A DNA stretch of 64,000 nucleotides from Rhodococcus sp. 14-1411-2a (GCF_002259485.1 NZ_NPGA01000018.1:124001-188000); one strand, 5' to 3'. Positions 52,222 to 62,555 are shown, counted from the stretch's first letter. Notes: generated by a model not told the origin, from the letters alone. Numbers and translations: made by a program.

Positions 52222-53652
52222 TTACCGCAACGGCTCGAGGGGGCCCACCTCGGTCGTGCCCCCACGGGTGGCCGATCGACGGGTGGGTGAGTGGTCGATC
52301 GGTGTCTTCATGTGTTCTGGGGCAATGCGTGCACACAGGTGGTAGAGCCCGATGACGATGATGGTGCCCAACGAGATACCGCTGAGCGAGAACGAATCGC
52401 TGAAGACGAGGGAGGTGTCTCCGATGGCGATGATCAGTCCGGCGGCGACGGGCATCATGTTGAGCGGGTTGCCGAAGTCGACGCCGTTCTCGCGCCAGAT
52501 CTTCGCGCCGAGAAGGCCGATCATGCCGTACAGCACCACAGTGATGCCGCCGAGTACGCCTCCCGGCGTGGCAGAGATCAGGGCACCGAACTTGGGCGAG
52601 AATCCGAGGATCACTGCGATGAGTCCGGCAGCGGTGTAGGCGGCCGTCGAGTACACCTTGGTGGCGGCCATGACGCCGATGTTCTCGGCGTAGGTTGTCG
52701 TGGGCGAGCCACCGACCGAACTGGCCAACACCGTCGCGACGCCGTCTGCAGCCAGTGCGCGTCCCATCATCGGGTCCAGGTCGTCCCCGGTCATCTCGGC
52801 GACGGCTTTGACGTGTCCGGCGTTTTCGGCGATCAGGGCGATGACACCGGGGAGCACAAGGACGATGAAGGCCAGGCTGAACGATGGTGCATGGATACCC
52901 ACGATGCCGTTCGCTTCGTCGCTGAACGGCGGCAAGCCGAACCACTGCGACGACTCGACACCCGACCAATTGACTCGGAAGTGCTCGGTCACCTCGCCGG
53001 CCGTGGCGTCGTAGGACGTGATGGGGCCCGATACGAGATCGAGTATCCACGACAGCAGGTATCCGAAGACCAGGGACAACAAAATTGCGATGCGTCCGAG
53101 GAATCCGCGCAGAGCAACACTCATGACGATCAGGGCGAACATCACTGCGAGAGCGACCCATTGATCCTGGGGCCAATACGTGCTGGCGACAACGGGGGCC
53201 AAGTTGAAGCCGATCAACATGACCACCGCGCCGGTGACGACCGGGGGCAGCACCTTGACCACCACGCCGCCGCCCATGAAGTGAATGGCGAGGCCCGCGA
53301 GTGCGAGCACCACACCGGACACCAGGATGGCTCCGGTGACCTCGGCCGACGTGCCGCCCTGCGCACGAATGGCGGCGACGCCACCGACGAAGACCGCGGA
53401 AGTGCCCAGGTAGCTTGGGATTCGGCCCTTGACCATGAGCAGGAACAGGATCGTGCAGAAGCCCGACATGAGTATGGCCAGCTGGGGGTTGAGTCCCATG
53501 ATGATGGGGAAGACGAACGTGGCCCCGAACATCGACACGACGTGTTGGCCTCCGAGGCTGATGGTGCGTCCCCAGTTCAATCGCTCGTTCGGTGCGACCA
53601 CTTCGCCCGGTGCGACGTTCTTTCCGTCTCCATGAATCTTCCAGATAGGCAT
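52222..53652 (-). CDS. NCS2 uracil/xanthine permease family transporter
   Basis: A 476-residue transporter with about 12-14 membrane helices. The UraA-type motifs are IAENAGHVKAVAEMTG (Glu and His of the substrate site) and GGSPTTTYAENIGVMA, closer to uracil permeases than to xanthine/urate ones. The ATG at 53652 follows AAAGG; an upstream start at 53718 is possible but less supported. With barbiturase and the Mo hydroxylase nearby, uracil or thymine uptake by proton symport is the likely role. Confidence 0.9.
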   Translation of the reverse strand: MPIWKIHGDGKNVAPGEVVAPNERLNWGRTISLGGQHVVSMFGATFVFPIIMGLNPQLAILMSGFCTILFLLMVKGRIPSYLGTSAVFVGGVAAIRAQGGTSAEVTGAILVSGVVLALAGLAIHFMGGGVVVKVLPPVVTGAVVMLIGFNLAPVVASTYWPQDQWVALAVMFALIVMSVALRGFLGRIAILLSLVFGYLLSWILDLVSGPITSYDATAGEVTEHFRVNWSGVESSQWFGLPPFSDEANGIVGIHAPSFSLAFIVLVLPGVIALIAENAGHVKAVAEMTGDDLDPMMGRALAADGVATVLASSVGGSPTTTYAENIGVMAATKVYSTAAYTAAGLIAVILGFSPKFGALISATPGGVLGGITVVLYGMIGLLGAKIWRENGVDFGNPLNMMPVAAGLIIAIGDTSLVFSDSFSLSGISLGTIIVIGLYHLCARIAPEHMKTPIDHSPTRRSATRGGTTEVGPLEPLR

Positions 53653-53781
53653 GTCGAGCCTTTCTTCGACGTCCCGAACCAAGTGGCCCGTGAGAATGGG
53701 TAAAGTGTTGTGCTGCAACGGTACTGCGGCTGGGTCAGGTAACTACGAGCGCAATCTGCCAAGTACTCGGTGGTCCGGCCG

Positions 53782-55464
53782 TCACATCTGGTGGTCGATG
53801 CCGCGCATCGCGATGATCTTCAGTGCGAGGGACAGATCGAGCCGCAGATCTGCGCGGTCGGTGAAGGGGCCCAGAATCTTCTCGAGTTTGACGATTCGGT
53901 AGCGAAGAGTGTTGTAGTGAAAATGAAGTGCGCGAGCAGTTTCCGCGATGTTGATGTTGGTGGACAGCAGCATCTCCAGTGTCTTGCGCATGTCCCGTGC
54001 CTCGTCGCTGTGTCCTGCGAGATCGTGCAACGTCTCTCGTGTGAACGACTCGAGTTCGTCGTCGTTGTCGACCAGGCTCAACAGACGAAAGACACCGAGT
54101 TCGTCGAACGCGGTGACGGCCCAGTCACCGGCGATTCGTCGGCCGACTTTCACCGCAGTTCGGGCCTGACCGTAGGTTCCGGGGATGTCCTCGACCACAG
54201 TGCAGGGCCGTGAAATGCCGACGGTGAAGGGTTGTCGACCGCCGCCGCCGTCGCCGTGAACTCGCTCGACGATCTCGTGCACGTTCGAGACCGTCTCGGG
54301 GCCACTGCCCATGATGATCACGGTTTCGTTGCCCAGGACGGCTATGGCGGCGTGCGGGTCTCGCTGCGCAAGCGCTCCGGAGAATGCCGACATCTGCCGA
54401 TCGACGAGGGGTCTGCGTGTAGGCATCGGCTCGTTTCCGCACGGTATCGGTTCGATTGCGACGACAACGACAGGCCGTCCGATGTCCCAACCGAATCGTC
54501 GGGCGTGCGCCACGGCGTGTGCATGTTCGCCGCCTCGTCCCAGCAGCAGATCGCGCAAGAAGTTCGACCGGTGCTTTTCCTCGACCGCCGACAGTGCGAG
54601 ATCGCGAGTGACTGCCACCGCGAACACTCCGGCTGCGGTATCCGCGGCGTGAAGGTCCGATTCCGCCAGCTCTCGACGAGAGGAGGACAGTACTACGCGG
54701 CCGTGATCGGTTCCGTTCGCCGTGATTGCGCACACGGCTATCGAATTGTCCTGGAGCGAGCGCAAACCCAGTCCACCGTCGATGGAATCGGTACGCAGCC
54801 GCCCGGTGGAATCGAGGGCCGTGCTACTCCGAAGTGCCCGCAGTTCCGCGTCATTGCCGGCGGTGGTGATCTCTCGGCCGTCTACCGTGGTGACCGATAC
54901 GGCCACATCGCATTCGACGGATGCGGCGGACGCCAAGTCCGTCACCCCGCCACCGGCAAGAGCTATCTCGGTGAGTGTCCGACGCAGACGTTCCGACCGA
55001 AACATGGCGCGCGTGTGCATCTTCGCTCTCTCGCGAAGGCCTGCGGTGAGCTGATGATCGGTGTCGAGTTGCTCGTTCGTCGTCAGCAGTGGAAAGCCCA
55101 GCTCTTCTGCGCTCAGCCGAATGCGCTCCGGTACCGCGGTTGCATCGTCGACCTGCACGATGATGCCCGCTACGCCGAGGGCATGTGCGCGGGCCAGGAA
55201 CGCCGCCGTCGCCTCCGTGATGTGTTCGAGAGCCTCGCATGTCGTCGCCAGCAAGTCACCCGGCCGCAGCCAGAACCACATGCCGCTGGGATCTTCGATC
55301 TGGTTCACCCGCGATACCGATCGGTCGAGTCCGGTGCGGCCTGCCAGGAGGGTTGCGTGCGCGAACAACCTCGACCGGAGGAGGTTGCCGACTGTATGTG
55401 GAGCCGCAGTGGTGCTCCCCGGCTGCTCGTCGATCGCTGTCAGCACCGAACGGCCGATCGCCAC
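53782..55464 (-). CDS. PucR-family transcriptional regulator (first copy)
   Basis: A 560-residue PucR-type regulator: an N-terminal PucR domain (about 25-150, LLAGRTGLDRSVSRVNQIEDP), a GAF-like/GGDEF-like middle and a C-terminal PucR HTH (HTH_30), INIAETARALHFHYNTLRYRI. PucR controls purine catabolism in Bacillus, and relatives control ureide and pyrimidine use in actinobacteria. The GTG at 55464 overlaps the xdhC end by 25 bases, and a GTG at 55446 is an alternative. Effector and operator are unknown. Confidence 0.9.
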   Translation of the reverse strand: MAIGRSVLTAIDEQPGSTTAAPHTVGNLLRSRLFAHATLLAGRTGLDRSVSRVNQIEDPSGMWFWLRPGDLLATTCEALEHITEATAAFLARAHALGVAGIIVQVDDATAVPERIRLSAEELGFPLLTTNEQLDTDHQLTAGLRERAKMHTRAMFRSERLRRTLTEIALAGGGVTDLASAASVECDVAVSVTTVDGREITTAGNDAELRALRSSTALDSTGRLRTDSIDGGLGLRSLQDNSIAVCAITANGTDHGRVVLSSSRRELAESDLHAADTAAGVFAVAVTRDLALSAVEEKHRSNFLRDLLLGRGGEHAHAVAHARRFGWDIGRPVVVVAIEPIPCGNEPMPTRRPLVDRQMSAFSGALAQRDPHAAIAVLGNETVIIMGSGPETVSNVHEIVERVHGDGGGGRQPFTVGISRPCTVVEDIPGTYGQARTAVKVGRRIAGDWAVTAFDELGVFRLLSLVDNDDELESFTRETLHDLAGHSDEARDMRKTLEMLLSTNINIAETARALHFHYNTLRYRIVKLEKILGPFTDRADLRLDLSLALKIIAMRGIDHQM

Positions 55465-56582
55465 TTCGTGCGAGTATTTGTGTCGGACAGTGCATCACGG
55501 TGTATCGGGCCGCTGAGGTCGCGCAACTCGAGCCCCGTGGTCTGCCGTGACGTCTTCAGGATTTCGGCCAGGATGGATACGGCCGTTTCCGCGGGAGTTC
55601 GTGCCCCCAGATCCAGACCGATGGGGGAGTGCAGCCGTTCCAGCTCGGTGTCGGTCACCCCACGCTCGCCGAGCACTTCGATGCGGCGGCGGTGAGTGGA
55701 CCGACTCCCGAGTGCACCGACGTACGCAGCGTCACTGCGCAACGCGCGTTCGAGAAGGGGAATGTCGAACTTCTCGTCGTGAGTGAGAACTGCTACGACT
55801 GTGCGCTCGTCGACCGGCGCTGTCTCGAGAAACGTGTGTGGCCACGAGACCACGACCTCGACGGCATCGGGGAATCGCGCCCGAGTGGCGAATACCGCAC
55901 GCGCATCGACGACGGTGACGGCGTAGCCGGCGAACGTTCCCAGATGGCACAGAGCGGCGGCGAAATCGATGGCACCGAAGACGTACATCCGGGGTGGGGG
56001 TCCGAAGAGCTCCACCATGATCGGACTTTCGCCGGCGTCGGTGAATCGAACGTCGTGAACCGATTCGCCGCGCTGCAGCGCCGCTCGGACGGAGCGTTCC
56101 AGAGTCGATCCGTCGGCCTGAACGTCGATGAGTCCGTCCGAGTCCACGGTGACGTTCCATCCGAGAACCGCGTGCCGTGTCGGAGCATCGGCCGTCAGGT
56201 CGGTGAGTACGGCGACCGGCTCGCCCGCAGCGATGAGACGTGACACTTCCGCGAGCGAATCGCACGCTTCGCCGTCGATGAGACGAACGAACACCTCGAT
56301 GGTTCCGCCACAGGTGAGGCCGACCCCGATGGCGTCGTCGTCCGCCACGCGATAGGTCTCGCTTCTGGCACAGCCGTCGGCGAGGACCTCGTTGGCAAGT
56401 TCGTACAAGGCACCCTCGACGCAACCGCCGGAGACGCTGCCGATCACCTGTCCGAAGGCCGACACGGCCATTGCCGCCCCGGCGGGGCGGGGCGAGGACT
56501 GCCAGGTCCGTACCACGGTGGCGAGGGCGAAGGGCTCACGCTCGAGCAGCCATGGGGCGAGATCGTCGAGGATGTCGCGCAT
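55440..56582 (-). CDS. xdhC: XdhC/CoxI-family molybdenum cofactor insertion factor
   Basis: A 380-residue XdhC-type protein with GGCVEGALYE (about 52-61), DDAIGVGLTCGGTIEVFV and the Rossmann C-terminal half (MYVFGAIDFAAALCHLG, VAVLTHDEKFDIPLLERAL, YVGALGSRSTHRRR). XdhC binds Moco, has it sulfurated, and inserts it into xanthine-oxidase family enzymes, here the CoxL-like subunit. The ribosome site AGGAAGG precedes the ATG. The 3' end overlaps the pucR gene, and a 138-base gap upstream should hold its promoter. Confidence 0.92.
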   Translation of the reverse strand: MRDILDDLAPWLLEREPFALATVVRTWQSSPRPAGAAMAVSAFGQVIGSVSGGCVEGALYELANEVLADGCARSETYRVADDDAIGVGLTCGGTIEVFVRLIDGEACDSLAEVSRLIAAGEPVAVLTDLTADAPTRHAVLGWNVTVDSDGLIDVQADGSTLERSVRAALQRGESVHDVRFTDAGESPIMVELFGPPPRMYVFGAIDFAAALCHLGTFAGYAVTVVDARAVFATRARFPDAVEVVVSWPHTFLETAPVDERTVVAVLTHDEKFDIPLLERALRSDAAYVGALGSRSTHRRRIEVLGERGVTDTELERLHSPIGLDLGARTPAETAVSILAEILKTSRQTTGLELRDLSGPIHRDALSDTNTRTKWRSAVRC

Positions 56583-56720
56583 GCCGCCGCCTTCCTACTG
56601 GATGAGTGATGCCCATCACGTTAGTTGGCGGCGCTGCTTCGACGTGAAACATAACTCGACCAAATCCGAAGCGGGTCATTGTAAGAACTCGCCGTCGCGG
56701 GTGGTGGTGACACGGGGGAT

Positions 56721-58097
56721 TCAGCTCAACACTGCAGCGACCGCGAGCGCGTGGTGTTCGTGCCACGGCCGGGCGATGACCTGGACACCGATCGTCAGGC
56801 CACTCTCCGAGGTGGCAACAGGAACCACCACCGACGGCAGACCGAGGATGCTGATCGCGCGACTGCTGGCCAACGCCTGCGACCACGACAATGCGGTGCC
56901 GTCCACGTCAAAGCTCGTCCGTTCGAGCGGTGGGGCGAGAATCGACGCGACCGGGAGTACCAAGACGTCGCCCATCTCGGACAGCAACCGATGCTGCAGT
57001 TCGGCGCGGTGAGCCCACAGTGCCTCGACGTCCGCCGCCGACGTCGGTCGGACGGAGGCGAGGATCGCCCTGATGTTGTCACTGAATTCGGCGGGCCCGT
57101 ACTGCTCGATGTCGGTCTGAGTTTCGCAGGCGCGCATGCGCGTGAACAGGTCGTCGCCTTCGCACAGCGCAGTGCCTCGGTAGGGCGCGACCGACCTGAC
57201 GGACGAGGCGGTGCGCAGGGCGGCCGCTTCGGTGGCGGCGCGAATCTCCGCGTCGACCGGAACTGTTCCTTCTCCTGGTGCCCAACGGATATCGAGATTG
57301 TGGGTGTTCACTTCCGCAGGGTCGATCCACCGGTACTGCGGTGACGAGAGCACCCTCAGTACCATGCTCACGTCGTAGAGGGAGCGTGCCATCGGCCCGA
57401 TGGTCTGCACCGCACCGTGCATGGTCGCCGTATTCGTCAGAACCCGGTGATCGCGCATGACACCGGGATATTGGCCGTCCGGGTCCACTCTTCCCGGTGT
57501 AGGCCTGATCGAATACAGACCTGTGCAGTGCGCGGGCCAGCGCACGGAGCCACCGAAATCGGTGCCCAGCCCCAGAACACTCATGCCCGACGCGATCGCC
57601 GCGGACTCGCCGCCGCTGCTGCCTCCGGGGGACAGCCTTGTCCCCGCCGGTGACAGCGGATTGACGGTGTAGCCGAACACGTCGTTGTGCGTCAGGCCGC
57701 TGGCACCGAATTCGGGAGTGTTCGTCTTCCCGATGAGGATCGCATCTTCGTCACGCATGCGGGCGACGGCCGGTGCATCGATGCGAGGAACGTTGTCTGC
57801 GAGAGCATATGAGCCTGCAGTGGTGCGGACACCCGCGGTGGCGATCAGATCCTTGACCGTGAACGGCACTCCGGCGAGCGCCCCGACAGGCTCTCCGCGG
57901 GCAACGCGGGCGTCGATCTCATCGGCAGCCGACAAAGCCGATGTGCCCGCGACCGTGACGACTGCGTTGATCTCGGAGTTGATTCGATCGAGGTGTTCGA
58001 GGTGTTGTTCGATCACCTCGCGCGCGAAGAGGCTACCCGAGCGCACCGCCGCGGCCAGGGAACGAGCATCGGATCCGATCGAATTGCGTTCGAGCAC
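56721..58097 (-). CDS. Amidase-signature hydrolase (first amidase)
   Basis: A 458-residue amidase-signature enzyme with an intact Ser-cisSer-Lys triad: K82 in PFTVKDLI, S160 in SPGGSSGGES, and S184 in LGTDFGGSVRWPA. It could hydrolyse ureidomalonate, a second ureide of the pathway, or an unrelated amide. Only position, between two pucR genes and behind barbiturase, links it to pyrimidine breakdown. It starts 21 bases after the second pucR stop, so they are co-transcribed. Confidence 0.88.
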   Translation of the reverse strand: MLERNSIGSDARSLAAAVRSGSLFAREVIEQHLEHLDRINSEINAVVTVAGTSALSAADEIDARVARGEPVGALAGVPFTVKDLIATAGVRTTAGSYALADNVPRIDAPAVARMRDEDAILIGKTNTPEFGASGLTHNDVFGYTVNPLSPAGTRLSPGGSSGGESAAIASGMSVLGLGTDFGGSVRWPAHCTGLYSIRPTPGRVDPDGQYPGVMRDHRVLTNTATMHGAVQTIGPMARSLYDVSMVLRVLSSPQYRWIDPAEVNTHNLDIRWAPGEGTVPVDAEIRAATEAAALRTASSVRSVAPYRGTALCEGDDLFTRMRACETQTDIEQYGPAEFSDNIRAILASVRPTSAADVEALWAHRAELQHRLLSEMGDVLVLPVASILAPPLERTSFDVDGTALSWSQALASSRAISILGLPSVVVPVATSESGLTIGVQVIARPWHEHHALAVAAVLS

Positions 58098-58118
58098 TGG
58101 GTAACTCCTGAGTGAATG

Positions 58119-59837
58119 TCACAGACCCTTCATTTCCGCCACGCGTAACGCGAGCGCCACGTCCAGGCGCAGAATCGGATCGGTGGTGAACGGGCCGACG
58201 ATGGACTCCAGCTTGCCGATTCGGTAGCGGAGGGTGTTGTAGTGGAAGTGCAGCACGCGCGCTGTTTCGGCGACATTGCAGTTGGTATCCAACAGCGCTT
58301 GCAGCGTCTGGCGCAGATCGAGAGCATCGGCATCATCGCCCGCGAGTGAACCCAATACTTCGCTCGCGAACGCCTGCAACTCCGCGGCATCGGTCACCAG
58401 AGACAGCAGGCGGTGCACACCCAGGCTGTCGAAATGTGCCACCGACCCGTCGCCGCTCATGCGCCGGCCGACCATGACGGCCTTGCGCGCTTGATCGTAG
58501 GCGCGCGGAATATCGGCGACGGAGTCGATGACGCGGCTGACCCCTGCGCCGAACGAATTACGGCCACCACCTTTGTCGCCGGCCACGGCCCCGATCAGAT
58601 CCTCGACCACCTCGTGTTCGGTGCCGGGCCCGGCCGGCATGAGGATGACGACCTCGTTGCTGAATCCGACAACGGGCGCCCGTCGATCCCGACGCCGCAC
58701 GACCTGTTGCCACGCTGCGGTGAGACGCTCCTGCGGCAGCCGTCCGGAGACCGCAGGCTTCATCGAATTACGCACGGCCGCTTCGGCGATCTCGTCCAGT
58801 TGAGCCACGATGACGACCATGCGTCGGTTGACGTCCCAGTCCAACTGCGCGCAGTACTCGATGATCTGTTCGGGGGATTCGGCCGCTCCGTTGAGAACAT
58901 CGCGAAGAAAGTCACCTCGAAACTTGGATTCCACCGCCGAGACCGCGAGCTTCTTGATGACCGCCAACGCGACCACCGTGGCCGCACGTTCGAGAGACTG
59001 CATGGTGACAGGCCCGAGGCGTCCGGCCTCTGCCACCGCAACGATGAGGCCGTGGTCGGTTCCGCCCGCGATGATCGGTGCCACTGCCATGCGGTGCGTG
59101 GTATCACCCGGCACCGGCTGAAGCCCTTCGTGAAGGCGCTCGGTGAGCAGCCGACCCGAAGGATCGAACAGCGGCATCTCTTCGAGTGCAGCAAGATCCG
59201 CATCGGCCCCGGCCGTCGCCTGCACTCTGCCGTCGGGAGTGCAGATCAACACCGATGCCTCGAAGAGCGTGGCCACCTCGTCGGCGATCTGCGGTAGGTC
59301 TCCGCCTTCGAGCACGATCGAGGTGAGTGCTCGATGCATTCGGTCGGCGATGTCGAGTGCCCACGCCTGTCGATCGACGAGGTGGGTGAAGACCTCGGAG
59401 ATGACCTCGTCGAAACCCACGTCGCGGCGAATGAGGAAGAGGGGAAGGTCGAGTCGGTCGGCTGCCTCGATCATTGCGGCGGGGACTTCCCCAAAATAGC
59501 GGCCTTCCTTGACGCCGAGCGCTGCGGCACCGCGTTCGGCCAGTCCTTCGACAAGCTCGACGAGCGCGTGTGCATCGAACGGACGTCCTGAATCTCCATG
59601 TCGGAGAGGGAAACCCGTTGTCAGCAGAAGTTCGTTCTGTTTCACCCAGGGCAGGATGTCAGGAACTTCGATGACGTTGACGCGTCGTACGATCTTCTCG
59701 AGGCCACGCTCGCCGGCGACCAGAGTGGATCCCGAGAGGCTGGGCAGTGAGAGCAATTCTTCGACCGTCAGTGCGTAACCCGCCGACGCCGGAAAGTCTC
59801 GTGCTCGTGGACGAATTTCACCGACGATGTCATCCAT
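58119..59837 (-). CDS. PucR-family transcriptional regulator (second copy)
   Basis: A 572-residue PucR regulator with the same layout as the copy at 53782: N-terminal PucR domain (LLSLPSLSGSTLVAGERGLE, FPLRHGDSGRP), middle domain and C-terminal HTH CNVAETARVLHFHYNTLRYRI. The HTH cores of the two copies are nearly identical while the N-terminal sensing domains differ, suggesting shared or overlapping operators and different effectors. It sits between the two amidase genes, 43 bases after the barbiturase-side amidase. Confidence 0.9.
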   Translation of the reverse strand: MDDIVGEIRPRARDFPASAGYALTVEELLSLPSLSGSTLVAGERGLEKIVRRVNVIEVPDILPWVKQNELLLTTGFPLRHGDSGRPFDAHALVELVEGLAERGAAALGVKEGRYFGEVPAAMIEAADRLDLPLFLIRRDVGFDEVISEVFTHLVDRQAWALDIADRMHRALTSIVLEGGDLPQIADEVATLFEASVLICTPDGRVQATAGADADLAALEEMPLFDPSGRLLTERLHEGLQPVPGDTTHRMAVAPIIAGGTDHGLIVAVAEAGRLGPVTMQSLERAATVVALAVIKKLAVSAVESKFRGDFLRDVLNGAAESPEQIIEYCAQLDWDVNRRMVVIVAQLDEIAEAAVRNSMKPAVSGRLPQERLTAAWQQVVRRRDRRAPVVGFSNEVVILMPAGPGTEHEVVEDLIGAVAGDKGGGRNSFGAGVSRVIDSVADIPRAYDQARKAVMVGRRMSGDGSVAHFDSLGVHRLLSLVTDAAELQAFASEVLGSLAGDDADALDLRQTLQALLDTNCNVAETARVLHFHYNTLRYRIGKLESIVGPFTTDPILRLDVALALRVAEMKGL

Positions 59838-59880
59838 TGTTAGACCGTACTCCGCCCGCTCGATTCACAGTGCTAGTGGT

Positions 59881-61329
59881 TCAGCGGGCGTGGAGCGCAG
59901 GAGGGACGACGCGTTCGACCCAACGAGAGGCTTGCTCGTAGGCGTACGCGAGTTGCAGAACTGCGCGGTCGGCACCGTGCCTGCCGATGATCTGTACCCC
60001 CATCGGTAGGCCGCGATCGTCGAAACCGACCGGCACGGCCGCAATGGGAACACCGGCCATCGTCCATGGCACCACCGTCTCCATCCACCGGTGGTAGGTG
60101 TCCATCGAACGCCCCGCGATGGACTGCGGCCAGTGCTGTTCCTTGTCGAACGGGAATACCTGGGCGCTGGGTGCGAGAACGAAGTCGTAGGTCTCGAACA
60201 GCGTGTTGAGGGCAGCGTTCCAGTCGTTGCGCTTCTGCGCTGCCATGGTGATGCCGAGGGCGCTGAGTGCGACGGCATGCTCCATCTCCCAGACCATTTC
60301 GGGCTTCATCAATGCACGCGTCCGAGGATCCGCATACAGGTCGGCCATCCCGAGCTGAGCCCACCAACGCCACGTCAGGAACGAATCCCAGATGTGGGCC
60401 GGGTCGTAGTCGGGCAGAGCTGCATCGACCTCGCAACCGAGATCGGCGAAAATGGGGAACGCGGATTCGCACAGGTCGAGTACACCGGGTTCGGTTGCCA
60501 GATAACCGTTCCAATCACCGACCCACGCGATCCTGGCCCCCCGAAAGCTGCGTTCGAGGGTGCGCGTGAAGATTTCCGGGTCCTCGTCGATTGCGAGTGG
60601 AGCGTTGGCATCCGGGCCGGCCATCGTCGAGAGCAGGTGAGCGACGTCGGTGACCGATCGTCCCATCGGGCCGGCCACTGCGCCTTGGGCTACGAAACCA
60701 GGCTCGGGGATTCGTCCCCAGGACGGTCGGAAACCGACGACGTTGTTGAAGGCCGCCGGATTGCGCAGCGAACCCATGTAGTCGGTGCCGTCGGCCACGG
60801 GCAGCATGCGCAGCGCGAGTGCCGCCGCCGCACCTCCGCTGCTGCCGCCTGCGGTGCGCGAGGTGTCGTACGGGGACACCGTGGTGCCGTACACAGGGTT
60901 GTACGTCTGGGATCCGTAGCCGAATTCTGGGGTGTTCGTCTTGCCGATGATGAGCGCTCCGGCGGCTCTGATTCGAGCGACGAAAAGGTCGTCCGCCTCG
61001 GCGATCCGATCCGCGAAAATGGCCGATCCCGAGGTGAACGGCAGGCCCTTCACAGCCGAAAGATCCTTCACCGCATGGGGAAACCCGTGCATCCACCCGA
61101 GGTACTGCCCCTGCGCCAGCTGATCGTCACGTTCTTGCGCTTCGGCGATCAACTCGTCGCGGGCACGAAGGGCCACGATGGCGTTGACGGTGGGATTGTG
61201 GATCTCGATGTGGTCCAGGTACGCCGTCATGGTCTCGACACAGGACACCTCCCGACGCTTGATCTTTCCGCTGAGTTCGAGTGCGTCGAACATCAGAAGT
61301 TCGGTAGCGGGTCCGGCGGTGGTTGCCAT
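59881..61329 (-). CDS. Amidase-signature hydrolase, candidate ureidomalonase
   Basis: A 482-residue amidase-signature enzyme. Triad residues are K88 (FPHAVKDLS), S163 (AGGSSGGAAA) and S187 in DGTDYMGSLRNPA; the usual GGS here reads MGS. It is the gene next to barbiturase, where Rhodococcus ureidomalonase (ureidomalonate to malonate plus urea) is expected, so I favour it over the other amidase. The family includes many amidases and the substrate must be measured. A hairpin sits in the 118-base gap before it. Confidence 0.85.
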   Translation of the reverse strand: MATTAGPATELLMFDALELSGKIKRREVSCVETMTAYLDHIEIHNPTVNAIVALRARDELIAEAQERDDQLAQGQYLGWMHGFPHAVKDLSAVKGLPFTSGSAIFADRIAEADDLFVARIRAAGALIIGKTNTPEFGYGSQTYNPVYGTTVSPYDTSRTAGGSSGGAAAALALRMLPVADGTDYMGSLRNPAAFNNVVGFRPSWGRIPEPGFVAQGAVAGPMGRSVTDVAHLLSTMAGPDANAPLAIDEDPEIFTRTLERSFRGARIAWVGDWNGYLATEPGVLDLCESAFPIFADLGCEVDAALPDYDPAHIWDSFLTWRWWAQLGMADLYADPRTRALMKPEMVWEMEHAVALSALGITMAAQKRNDWNAALNTLFETYDFVLAPSAQVFPFDKEQHWPQSIAGRSMDTYHRWMETVVPWTMAGVPIAAVPVGFDDRGLPMGVQIIGRHGADRAVLQLAYAYEQASRWVERVVPPALHAR

Positions 61330-61387
61330 GGGAGTTCCTTCGTTCGAGATCCGCAGTCTGGGGATTCACACTGGTGCGAGAGCGAAT

Positions 61388-61423
61388 GCCGCGCGGCTCC
61401 GATGGGAATCGGTTCCGCGCGGC
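61388..61423 (-). terminator. Intercistronic hairpin between barbiturase and amidase
   Basis: GCCGCGCGG and CCGCGCGGC form a 9-bp stem with an inner 5-bp stem (CCGAT/ATCGG). It lies 25 bases beyond the barbiturase stop without a T-tract. It could be a partial terminator or an RNA-stability element that sets different levels of barbiturase and amidase. Confidence 0.5.
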
Positions 61424-61448
61424 CTTCGTTCGGTAGTCGAGCTCTGCG

Positions 61449-62555
61449 CTATCCGAGGTCGACGATCGCAGCGACGGGTCCGCCGCCTTCGGGTCCCTGG
61501 TGTGCGGCCGAGACCGACACGAACACAGCCGGATCTCCCGTCACCGCGGCCGTGACTCCGCCGACGCACGCCTTGATCTGGCGGTGCCAGTGCACGTCGG
61601 AATCGTCCAGCATCGCGTTACGGCGGCCACGAACCGTACCGTCCTGGCTCGCTTCACATTTGAGGAATACGTTGACCAGCTTGCCATCGAGGTCTGCGGT
61701 GCGCGGACGCTCGGGAAGTTCGAGGCCGGCGTCCTTGATGGCATCCCAGATGCCGTCCTGATCGAGCGCATCCTTCATGACACTGTGGCCGATGCGGTAT
61801 CGACCGCCGATTCCGCGCGTGTTTCCCACGACGACGATCTGCGCACGGTCGAGCTCCACGCCCGAGGAGCACGATGCGACAGACGAATACAGTTCACGAC
61901 TGTGCATGACATCCTCGTCCGTCGGCATGTCGATCTCGCCGAGGGCAACAGCGATACCGAGAGCGGTTCCGCCGTTCGAGAGGTCCATCGACTCGTGGGT
62001 CTGTTCGGTCCACACCGTCTTGCCGCGGCTCTTGGCGTCGCGAATGGTGTGAATCGTCAGCAGCGGGGTCTTGGTCTGTACGTAGTGGACGTCCGCGGGA
62101 TCGGTGATGCCAGCGTTGGCCATCGCGTCCTTGACCGCTGCAGCAACTTTGGTGATCATCGCGGTGCGGCCGATGTCCTCGGGCATCAGCTGCTCGCTCA
62201 TCGCAACGCCGACGGTCAGGCGGGGCTCTTCGGTCTGCACGGCCTTGTCCGACGGAACGGTCGCGAAAATCGTTGCGTGCGGGCTGATGACGCCGTCGGT
62301 TCCGCCGGACCACACGATCGGTACCTCGCCGACGTCGTGGGCGCTGCGAGTTCCTTTCGCGGACAACACCTCACGGAAGGCGCGGTCGGCGATGATGCGG
62401 GTGTAGTCGTTGACGCCACCGTTGCCCTCGGTCTTGCCGATGACCGCGATGACCCGGTCGGCGTCGAGCACCCCGTCGTCGATGAGCTTCGCGAGCTCGC
62501 TGGCATCGGACACGTTGTGGAGTGGGACCTTGCGGACCTCGATTGCATCGGGCAC
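61449..62555 (-). CDS. bar: Barbiturase (cyanuric acid amidohydrolase/barbiturase family)
   Basis: A 368-residue member of the small ring-opening amidohydrolase family, which opens barbiturate to ureidomalonate. The three-fold repeated Ser/Lys architecture is visible: K41 (GKTEGNGG) with S83 (WSGGTDG), K162 (TKTPLL) with S230/S231 (SCSSGVELD), and K292 or K299 with S347-S349 ([15 protein letters not shown], the last also the metal-binding loop). Barbiturase rather than cyanurate hydrolase is chosen from the permease, Mo hydroxylase and amidase around it. The GTG at 62555 is the start: AAGGAG lies six bases before it, and the upstream ATG at 62570 merely overlaps that site. Confidence 0.9.
   Translation of the reverse strand: MPDAIEVRKVPLHNVSDASELAKLIDDGVLDADRVIAVIGKTEGNGGVNDYTRIIADRAFREVLSAKGTRSAHDVGEVPIVWSGGTDGVISPHATIFATVPSDKAVQTEEPRLTVGVAMSEQLMPEDIGRTAMITKVAAAVKDAMANAGITDPADVHYVQTKTPLLTIHTIRDAKSRGKTVWTEQTHESMDLSNGGTALGIAVALGEIDMPTDEDVMHSRELYSSVASCSSGVELDRAQIVVVGNTRGIGGRYRIGHSVMKDALDQDGIWDAIKDAGLELPERPRTADLDGKLVNVFLKCEASQDGTVRGRRNAMLDDSDVHWHRQIKACVGGVTAAVTGDPAVFVSVSAAHQGPEGGGPVAAIVDLG

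Noticed and set aside
52291..53703. A 470-codon plus-strand frame opposite the NCS2 permease
   Set aside because: The minus strand encodes a convincing membrane transporter; the plus frame is His/Asp/Gly-rich noise.
52222..56582. Purine (xanthine to urate) catabolism as the main pathway
   Set aside because: PucR, XdhC and an NCS2 permease would fit, but no urate oxidase, allantoinase or allantoicase gene is present, while barbiturase is.
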